This document shows, piece after piece, positions 1-7,000 of a DNA stretch of 10,564 nt. A program made the translations under genes and the position numbers. This DNA is from Lachnospiraceae bacterium. Lineage in GTDB: Bacteria > Bacillota_A > Clostridia > Lachnospirales > Lachnospiraceae. The notes beneath the pieces were generated by a model that saw only the letters and a list, made by a program, of their open reading frames with translations, did no database searches and was not told the origin of the DNA. Where the stretch lies: NCBI GenBank assembly GCA_024691045.1, contig JAILOC010000018.1, positions 1-10,564 of the forward strand, given 5' to 3'. Position 1 is the stretch's first letter, and each line of letters starts with the position of its first letter.

Positions 1-193
1 AATGACCTGCATCGAGGCAGAGATCCCCGAGAGTTCACTTTTCGGATATGGAACCGTTATCAGATCCATGACCGCAGGTATGGGTGAGTACTCATTCGAG
101 TTTGCAAGATACGAGCAGGCTCCTTCGGATGTTCAGGAAGCCGAAGTTACCGCAAGAGCACAGAAGGTTGCCGAAGGTAACGTTACGGAATAA
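1..193 (+). CDS. Elongation factor G-family GTPase, C-terminal end (5' partial)
   Basis: This is the last 63 codons of a gene that enters from outside the window; it reads in frame from base 2 to the TAA at 191-193. The peptide matches the end of EF-G domain V: an IEAEIPESSLFGYG segment, then RSMTAGMGEYSFEFARYEQAP, the equivalent of the family's 'VP..E.FGY...LRSMT.GRG.f...F..YE..P' block. EF-G drives ribosomal translocation and recycling with GTP hydrolysis in the cytoplasm. The ATG at base 2 is almost certainly an internal Met, because the GTPase and domains II-IV must lie upstream. The tail ARAQKVAEGNVTE and the absence of tuf downstream hint at a stand-alone EF-G paralogue rather than the str-operon copy. 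A TetM-type ribosomal protection protein or another translational GTPase is the main alternative, so no symbol is assigned. Confidence 0.78.
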   Translation, partial: MTCIEAEIPESSLFGYGTVIRSMTAGMGEYSFEFARYEQAPSDVQEAEVTARAQKVAEGNVTE

Positions 194-244
194 CCGGTTT
201 CAGGGCCTGAAAAGACCTGTTTTGTTACCGGAACATGATTACTT

Positions 245-274
245 AAAATCCTCCGCCTTGTGCGGAGGATTTTT
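245..274 (+). terminator. Rho-independent terminator after the EF-G-family gene
   Basis: The stem ATCCTCCGC (248-256) pairs perfectly with GCGGAGGAT (262-270) around a 5-base loop CTTGT. The flanking AAA (245-247) and TTT (271-273) extend the stem, and the T-run on its 3' side (270-274) gives the U-tract. It lies 51 bases past the EF-G-family stop and upstream of the leuS promoter, so it separates the two transcription units. Confidence 0.93.
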
Positions 275-328
275 TGTATCACAGGAAAAAACAAACTACA
301 ACATCTTGTGGTTCATCCACTGTTTTCC

Positions 329-357
329 TTGCGTTTAAGGGTCTTATAGCATATAAT
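329..357 (+). promoter_or_regulatory. Sigma-A-type promoter for leuS and probably the genes behind it
   Basis: A -35 element TTGCGT (329-334; consensus TTGACA) and a perfect -10 TATAAT (352-357) are separated by exactly 17 bases. Transcription would begin near 363-366, giving a leader of about 42 bases before leuS. That leader is too short for a T-box, and no T-box specifier stem or AGGGTGG-type box is seen between the terminator and leuS. Tandem regulation by uncharged tRNA-Leu is therefore not supported here. The spacing and the position just after a terminator make this a confident call; the start point itself is inferred. Confidence 0.82.
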
Positions 358-391
358 TAAAGAAATTATGGGTTTTTGTGCCCTTTTTTAC

Positions 392-397
392 GAGGAG
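392..397 (+). promoter_or_regulatory. Ribosome binding site of leuS (decides the start)
   Basis: GAGGAG sits 9 bases before the ATG at 407. An in-frame ATG at 368 would add 13 residues, but it lies within a few bases of the predicted transcription start and has no Shine-Dalgarno sequence. The protein from 407 ([15 protein letters not shown]) also begins where LeuRS proteins normally do. Confidence 0.88.
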
Positions 398-406
398 ATA
401 AATAAA

Positions 407-2821
407 ATGGCGTCAGTTTATGATCATCACGAGGTTGAGTCCAGGTGGCAGAAGGTATGGGACGATGAGAAGGCCTTCGCTGCACCTAATGATTTTTCCA
501 AGCCCAAGTATTATGCGCTTGTTGAGTTCCCTTATCCTTCGGGACAGGGTCTGCATGTAGGACATCCCCGTCCTTACACCGCTCTTGATATCGTTGCAAG
601 AAAGCGCCGTATGCAGGGCTATAACGTTCTGTTCCCCATGGGCTGGGACGCATTCGGACTTCCTACGGAGAACTATGCCATCAAGAATAAAATCCATCCC
701 AAGATCGTAACCAAGAATAATGTTGCTCGTTTCAAGGAGCAGCTCCATTCCATCGGTTATTCCTTTGACTGGGACAGGGAGGTCAATACCACCGATCCGG
801 GCTATTACCACTGGACCCAGTGGATCTTCCTCAAGCTCTTCAATGCGGGACTTGCGTATAAGACCCAGATGCCCATCAACTGGTGTACCTCCTGCAAGGT
901 AGGACTTGCAAATGAAGAGGTTGTAAACGGTGTCTGCGAAAGATGCGGAGCTCCCGTAGTTCGTAAGATGCAGTCACAGTGGATGCTCAAGATCACCGAG
1001 TATGCGGATAAGCTCCTCGAGGGACTCGACAGCGTTGACTATATCGAGAGAGTCAAGACCCAGCAGAGAAACTGGATCGGACGTTCAACCGGTGCCGAGG
1101 TTGATTTCAAGCTTACCGGAACTGAGGACAAGCTCACCGTATATACCACAAGACCCGATACCCTGTTCGGCGCAACCTACATGGTAATGAGCCCCGAGCA
1201 TCCTTATATCGAAAAGTACAAGGACCGCATCACCAATTACGATGAGGTTGTAAAGTACCGTGAAGAAGCATCCAGAAAGTCCGATTTCGAAAGAACAGAG
1301 CTTGCCAAGGACAAGACGGGTGTATGCCTTAACGGACTTACCGCGATCGATCCCGTCAATGACAAAGAGATCCCCATCTGGATATCAGATTATGTACTCA
1401 TGAGCTATGGAACAGGTGCCATCATGGCTGTTCCCGCACATGATGAAAGAGACTGGGAATTTGCGAAGAAGTTCGACCTTCCCATCATCGAGGTTGTCGC
1501 AGGTTCTGACAAGCCCGTTACCGAGCAGGTCTATACCGATGTTGCCGAGGGCAAGCTTGTAAACTCCGGATTCCTTGACGGGCTTTCCGTTGCCGAGGCC
1601 AAGAAGAAGATAACCGAATTCCTTGAGGAAAAGGGAATCGGACATGCCAAGACCAATTACAAGCTCCGTGACTGGGTATTCTCCAGACAGCGTTACTGGG
1701 GCGAGCCCATTCCAATCATCCATTGCGATAAGTGCGGATATGTGCCTCTTAAGGAAGAGGATCTTCCCCTTGAGCTTCCTGAGGTCGAAAGCTATCTTCC
1801 AGGAGATAACGGTGAGTCACCTCTTGCTGCAATGGATTCCTGGGTAAATGTCACCTGTCCCTGCTGTGGCGGACCCGCTAAGAGAGAAACCGATACCATG
1901 CCTCAATGGGCGGGTTCTTCATGGTATTTCCTCAGATACATCGATCCTCACAATGATAAGGAACTCGCATCACAGGAAGCACTTAAGTACTGGCTTCCCG
2001 TTGACTGGTATAACGGAGGAATGGAGCACACGACTCTCCACCTTCTTTACTCCAGATTCTGGCACAGATTCCTTTACGACCAGGGCGTTGTTCCCACCAA
2101 GGAGCCCTATGCAAAGCGTACCTCTCACGGCATGATCCTCGGATCGAACGGTGAGAAGATGTCCAAGTCCCGCGGTAACGTTGTTAATCCCGACGATATC
2201 ATCGAAGAATTCGGTGCCGATACCCTCAGAACCTACGAGATGTTCATCGGTGCGTTCGACCAGGCTGCAAACTGGAGCATGGAAGGCGTACAGGGCTGCA
2301 GAAGATTCCTCGACAGGGTATGGAAGCTTCAGGACATCACGGAAGACGGAGATGCATATTCCAAGGATCTTGAGGTTAAGATCCATCAGACCATCCGCAA
2401 GGTATCCGGCGACTTCGAAACCCTCAAGTACAATACCGGAATCGCTGCCCTTATGAGCCTTATCAATGATTTCTACAAGGCAGGCAGGATCACTAAGGGA
2501 GATCTTAAGACCTTCCTTCAGCTCCTCAATCCCGTAGCTCCTCACATAACCGAAGAGCTCTGGAGCATCGAAGGCTTTGACGGACGAATCTATCAGTCCT
2601 CATGGCCGGAGTATGATGAAGCAAAGTGCGTTGAGGACCGCATCACCATAGCGGTACAGGTACTCGGCAAGCTCCGCGGAACCTTTGAAGAGGACAGAAA
2701 TGCCTCCAAGGAAACAATGGTTGCAAGAGCCAAGGAGGCCGTATCCAAGCACCTTGACGGAAAAGAGATCGTTAAAGAGATCTATGTTCCCGGAAAGCTT
2801 GTTAACTTCGTTGTAAAATAA
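407..2821 (+). CDS. leuS: Leucyl-tRNA synthetase
   Basis: This 804-residue class Ia aminoacyl-tRNA synthetase charges tRNA-Leu with leucine in the cytoplasm; the length is normal for bacterial LeuRS. Visible parts in order are: the HIGH signature as HVGH (50-53); a zinc-ribbon pair CTSC (160-163) and CERC (177-180); the CP1 editing domain with its Thr-rich TTRPDT (247-252) and the acidic HDERD (345-349) of the hydrolytic pocket; a second possible metal site CDKC (440-443) and CPCC (484-487); [23 protein letters not shown] (584-588); the anticodon-binding helices; and the small C-terminal domain ending [10 protein letters not shown]. No catalytic or editing residue appears lost. The [12 protein letters not shown] and [11 protein letters not shown] forms differ from the Bacillus-type HVGHPxGY and DTFxGSSW and suggest a clostridial LeuRS lineage. 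It is the first gene of its transcript, and the sortase gene starts 6 bases after its stop. Confidence 0.97.
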   Translation: MASVYDHHEVESRWQKVWDDEKAFAAPNDFSKPKYYALVEFPYPSGQGLHVGHPRPYTALDIVARKRRMQGYNVLFPMGWDAFGLPTENYAIKNKIHPKIVTKNNVARFKEQLHSIGYSFDWDREVNTTDPGYYHWTQWIFLKLFNAGLAYKTQMPINWCTSCKVGLANEEVVNGVCERCGAPVVRKMQSQWMLKITEYADKLLEGLDSVDYIERVKTQQRNWIGRSTGAEVDFKLTGTEDKLTVYTTRPDTLFGATYMVMSPEHPYIEKYKDRITNYDEVVKYREEASRKSDFERTELAKDKTGVCLNGLTAIDPVNDKEIPIWISDYVLMSYGTGAIMAVPAHDERDWEFAKKFDLPIIEVVAGSDKPVTEQVYTDVAEGKLVNSGFLDGLSVAEAKKKITEFLEEKGIGHAKTNYKLRDWVFSRQRYWGEPIPIIHCDKCGYVPLKEEDLPLELPEVESYLPGDNGESPLAAMDSWVNVTCPCCGGPAKRETDTMPQWAGSSWYFLRYIDPHNDKELASQEALKYWLPVDWYNGGMEHTTLHLLYSRFWHRFLYDQGVVPTKEPYAKRTSHGMILGSNGEKMSKSRGNVVNPDDIIEEFGADTLRTYEMFIGAFDQAANWSMEGVQGCRRFLDRVWKLQDITEDGDAYSKDLEVKIHQTIRKVSGDFETLKYNTGIAALMSLINDFYKAGRITKGDLKTFLQLLNPVAPHITEELWSIEGFDGRIYQSSWPEYDEAKCVEDRITIAVQVLGKLRGTFEEDRNASKETMVARAKEAVSKHLDGKEIVKEIYVPGKLVNFVVK

Positions 2822-2827
2822 AGCCTT

Positions 2828-4000
2828 ATGGGTAAGATCGTAATAATCGAAGGGCGTAAATTCGAAGGCGACAGGGAAATAGCGTTGGCAAATGCCGACA
2901 AAGCTGCCATCGACAAGATCAAAGCGTCGATGGACCACATGTCGCTTTCGGATCTGAAGCTCCTTTCCAAAAAACTACATAGCGGAAGGATAAACTTCGG
3001 AACGGACCTCGGTAAGGATTTCATGGAAGAGATCGACGACACCATCGATAAGATGGAGCAAAGCCGGAAATCCTCCGACGAAAAGACAGAGATAAGGGTC
3101 AGCAGGAAGAAGCCCGAGGGCAAGGAAAAAAAGAAAGAGCCTGATGACGATATTGAAAAGCAGGCCAGGAAGATCCTTGAACAGCAGGAGAAGACAAGAC
3201 GCATAATCCTGTTTGCATCGCTTTTTGTTGCGGCTGCCTGCATTCTCTATATTGCGATCTACAATATTGCCAGGAACAGATCCGACAGGACGACCGATCT
3301 TCTGAGCAATCTCAGGGAACAGGCGGGCAGTGAGGCGCAGACACTAAACGGCGATCAGGAAGAAAGCGGAGCTCCGATAATCCATTATGTTGACGAGGAG
3401 GAGATACCGGACATACTTCCTGAATATATAAATTTATATAATCAGAACAAAAGACTAATCGGATGGCTCGAAATAGCCGATATAAATGGAGAGCCTTTTT
3501 TAGAATATCCTGTAATGCAGACCACGGATAATGAATATTATCTGACCCATGGCTTCAATCAGGAGAATGACAAGAATGGCTGTATTTTCATGGATTGCAA
3601 CTGTGATGCGATCAAACCTTCCGACAATCTGATCCTTTACGGACACCACATGCAGAGCGGAAGGATGTTTGGAAATCTGGTTAAGTACGAGGATTACAAC
3701 TTTTACCTGACACATAAGACGATCAGATTCGATACGATATATGAACACGGTGAATACGAGGTTATGTATGCATTCAGGACCTCGCTTAAGACAGAGAATG
3801 ATATTTCCTTTAAATATTATCAGTTCATAGATGCAAACGGAGCCGAAGAGTTCAACTCATATATGAATGAGATGGCTCAGATGGCGCTGTATGATACGGG
3901 TGTTACCGCAGTGTGGGGAGATCATCTGCTCACACTTTCAACCTGTGATTATGAGGAAAAGAACGGCCGTTTTGCTGTTGTGGCCAGAAGGATTAACTGA
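2828..4000 (+). CDS. Class B-type sortase with long cytoplasmic N-terminal region
   Basis: Sortases are membrane cysteine transpeptidases that cut a C-terminal sorting motif and attach the protein to peptidoglycan. This one has 390 residues: a highly charged N-terminal region (1-124) with a Lys/Glu/Asp-rich coil-prone stretch (about 80-124), one transmembrane helix (about 125-147), a linker (148-195) and the catalytic domain (about 196-390). The catalytic set is visible: His273 in LILYGHHM, Cys373 in TLSTC and Arg381 in NGRFAVVARR. The YPVMQTTDNEYYLTH segment and the helix inserted before the Cys strand (about 335-356) point to class B. Oddities are the N-terminal extension of about 120 residues and three cysteines (252, 257, 259) in the strand before the active site. 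ATG 2828 follows leuS by 6 bases without a clear Shine-Dalgarno sequence, so translational coupling to leuS is likely. M35, M38 or M66 are alternative starts but would discard a well-formed N-terminus. The neighbouring protein carries a matching sorting signal. Confidence 0.9.
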   Translation: MGKIVIIEGRKFEGDREIALANADKAAIDKIKASMDHMSLSDLKLLSKKLHSGRINFGTDLGKDFMEEIDDTIDKMEQSRKSSDEKTEIRVSRKKPEGKEKKKEPDDDIEKQARKILEQQEKTRRIILFASLFVAAACILYIAIYNIARNRSDRTTDLLSNLREQAGSEAQTLNGDQEESGAPIIHYVDEEEIPDILPEYINLYNQNKRLIGWLEIADINGEPFLEYPVMQTTDNEYYLTHGFNQENDKNGCIFMDCNCDAIKPSDNLILYGHHMQSGRMFGNLVKYEDYNFYLTHKTIRFDTIYEHGEYEVMYAFRTSLKTENDISFKYYQFIDANGAEEFNSYMNEMAQMALYDTGVTAVWGDHLLTLSTCDYEEKNGRFAVVARRIN

Positions 4001-4027
4001 TTCTTGTTTTGCATACGTCTGTTATGC

Positions 4028-4033
4028 GGGAGG
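4028..4033 (+). promoter_or_regulatory. Ribosome binding site of the giant LRR surface protein (decides the start)
   Basis: GGGAGG lies 8 bases before ATG 4042. The earlier in-frame ATGs at 4009 and 4024 overlap or precede this site and have no such element. Starting at 4042 gives a standard positively charged signal-peptide N-terminus (MANKKGIKRRMKKQVRR). A short inverted repeat GCATA/TATGC (4011-4015 and 4023-4027) abuts the site. Confidence 0.87.
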
Positions 4034-4041
4034 ATTGTAAC

Positions 4042-7000
4042 ATGGCAAATAAAAAAGGAATTAAGAGGAGAATGAAGAAGCAGGTCAGAAGGACCCTCGG
4101 CGCTCTCTTCATGGTTGCTGCCATTCTGGTCGCAATGATTCCGACAAGATCAATACAGGGAGGAGAGGTTCAGGCTGCCAATTCCTGTAACGGCACCGAT
4201 GTAAAAGAGTATTACATCATCAAGAGCGGAACCGCGACAACCAAGACTCCCCTGAGCCAGATACCCTTTGTGGATCCCGCAACTACCGTTTACATAACCG
4301 GAGATATGAAGTTCCAGTTTGCGTATGTAAACGCTATAGGTATCGACCAGCCCGGAGATACCAATAAATTTGCTGTCATTCTGGGATATGATCCCTCCGG
4401 AGCAGTTGACAGTTCGGGAAGCCTGGTTATCCCCGAGTATGTCCAGAGCTATAAGAAGCTTTCGGATGCCGAAGGTTACTGCCTTGCAAATGTTTCCGGT
4501 GATTTCCTTTTCTACAGAAGCATCGACAGATATGAGTTCCAGGTCGAAGTTAAGAGCGGCACCACAAATCCCATTGAAGATGGTCCCGGAGCTCCGTATT
4601 TTGACAAATATTCTGCAGGAAGCCAGACATTATATGGTATCCTTCAGGGTTACGTTCCCGAGGACAAGCGTGATAATCCGGGTTATTACGAGCTCGTTAA
4701 GCCTAACAGAATAGGTCTGTTCCGCGTGGATGAAAAGACTATCAGAGAAGTTGATGATTCCGGAGCTGAAACGGGAGATGTTATCTATACCTATGTTGTG
4801 GAAAATACAATGTATTATCCCTGCAAGGCCGATAACAGTGATATCTGGAAGGCTATAGATAAAGGTTCTCTTTTCTACCGCGATGAGACGGTATCAGATT
4901 CTGATGACGGCAGATTTAAGCAGTGTACAGATGCTTCGAGACAGTATGTCGATAATATTGCTGTCAGATATATCGGAAACCAGTTCTCTTATTACGATAC
5001 AACATCCAAGACATATAAGGTATCTCCGGATGACATAGATGATCTTCATCCTTCGAACGGTGTATTTGCAGATACTAAGGGCGGTAATATTGTAAATCTG
5101 TCCATTCCTTCGACTATGGAGGGTATCGGAGACTATGCATTTTACAGATGCACCGCATTGAGCGGCATCACCTTTTCAAACGGTCTTGTTGCGATCGGAA
5201 ACCATGCATTTGACGGATGCAGAAGCCTTTCCAGTGTCGGAATGCCCGAGAGCCCCAGAATAACCACTCTCGGTGCGTATGCATTCAAGAACTGTGCCAG
5301 CCTTAAAAACATCTATATCCCTCACAGCATTTCGATGCTCTGTGACGGCGTATTTGAAAACTGCACCGGACTTACAGTTATGGATCTTTCCGGTGATATT
5401 AATTCCAATCCCACAGCAGAAAAGTCCCAGCTCGAATATATCGGAAATCATATTTTCTACGGCTGTTCCAACCTTACAACCGTAATCCTGCCCTCCAAGC
5501 TCGGAGAGGGCTATACTTCGGATGTCGATCTTTCGAATCCGGCCAATTCGGGAGCACATGCCCTCAACATCAATATGTTTGAGGACTGCCCCAATCTTGA
5601 AAAGATTACCGTTGTGAGCCCTAATGTGTATTTTGTAAGTGATGACCATACCGAGTGCGGCTTTGATGTTGAAGGATCGACCTCCTTCCATTCGCAGCTC
5701 GTATCCGACAAGTTCTATTTTGAGAGTATCGATCCCGCTGCAGCGAAGCCTCCCAAGGACAATATCGGTGCGCTTCATTATATGTGCCAGAATATGTCTG
5801 CAGGATATGAATTCACATACAAGTATTTCGGAAAAGAGCTTTATGAGAAGACTGTGACCGAGCAGAATGCAGATGCAAGCGGTCTTATGTATGATGCGAG
5901 CGGAAATCCCGTTCCCGGCGGAAAAGCCATCTACCAGGTTAACGATACCAATACGCTCTGCGGATTTGATACGATCGAGACCTCATCCCTTAAGGTCGGT
6001 TCTCTTTCGTTCCCTGAAGCTTTCGGACCTTATCATATCGAGTCACTGCCCGACGGAAGATTCCAGGATACCTGCTCTTTGTGCAAGGTAACACTTCCTT
6101 CATCCATTAACCGTATCGGTGCAAGGGCATTCAAGGGATGCCATAATCTTGAATTTGTCGTCTTTGAAAACGATCAGGTACAGATCGGAGATGAAGCATT
6201 CAAGACCCAGGAAACCACCACACATAGCTGTGGGGCATCCGGAGCGCCTGCATCCGATGCAAGCGGTTATCCCAAGACCAAGCTGTATTTTGTAACAACC
6301 ATATCCGCGGATTGCACTCCTTTTGCGTATGCCATGAGTGCGGGCGGAAAGTATAACCATCCTTCACAGAAGGAAGCATGGCCCATCCTTTTCTCCGGAT
6401 TCCCCCAGCTTCTGGAGATCAGTTATAATCCCGAAAAGAATTGCGCCGAGCTTGTTAATTTCCCCACAGAGGGATCGCTTTCGACTTATGCGGCAGCAAC
6501 TAACAAATATCTCAATGCTGAAGAGAAGGCTGCCATTAGCCATTATCTTACTGAAAGAAATACCAAGTCCCGTGATGAGATCGCCGTATCCGGAACAACC
6601 TATGACAAGCAGCTTGTAGAGGTGTGCAGGGAACTCTTTATTCCCAAGGGCGTTGAGTCGATTCAGGACGGCCTTTTTGCAGCAAATACAGTAGGCTTCC
6701 CTATGGCTGTCAACACAACCGGTCTTACTGCGATCGATGTTGAATATGTTAAGGATGCAAGCGGTGATCCCGTCCTTGATTCAAACGGCAGGGTTCAGAT
6801 CACTGCTGCCGGCAGTGACTTTGCGGGATGCTCAACGCTTACCGCGCTTACCCTTTCGGGTGAGAATAACCTGGAGATTCCCGATTACGGATTCTATAAC
6901 TGTGACGGTATGACCTATGTCTATTCGACACAGCCTGTTGATAATATCGGAGAAGAGGCTTTTGCGGATTGCGGTGCTCTCGGAAATGTCGAGATGTACG

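Noticed and set aside
198..212. Inverted repeat TTTCAGG-G-CCTGAAA just after the EF-G-family stop, and CCGGT/ACCGG around it (194-198, 227-231).
   Set aside because: The spacer of one base does not make a good hairpin, there is no T-run, and the real terminator at 245-274 follows. Any role would be minor mRNA 3'-end structure.
84..338. Plus-strand open frame overlapping the EF-G-family end and crossing the terminator.
   Set aside because: It overlaps the EF-G domain V reading frame, runs through the terminator hairpin and has no ribosome binding site.
370..389. GGG...CCC followed by TTTTTT in the leuS leader as an attenuator.
   Set aside because: Only three base pairs are possible, too weak for a terminator; the T-run is probably coincidental.
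275..406. Possible T-box or other riboswitch in front of leuS.
   Set aside because: The space between the terminator and leuS is too short, the promoter at 329-357 leaves a leader of only about 42 bases, and no T-box signature or second terminator is present.
1970..2545. Minus-strand open frame of 191 codons inside leuS.
   Set aside because: It lies entirely opposite conserved LeuRS sequence including KMSKS, so it is a shadow frame.
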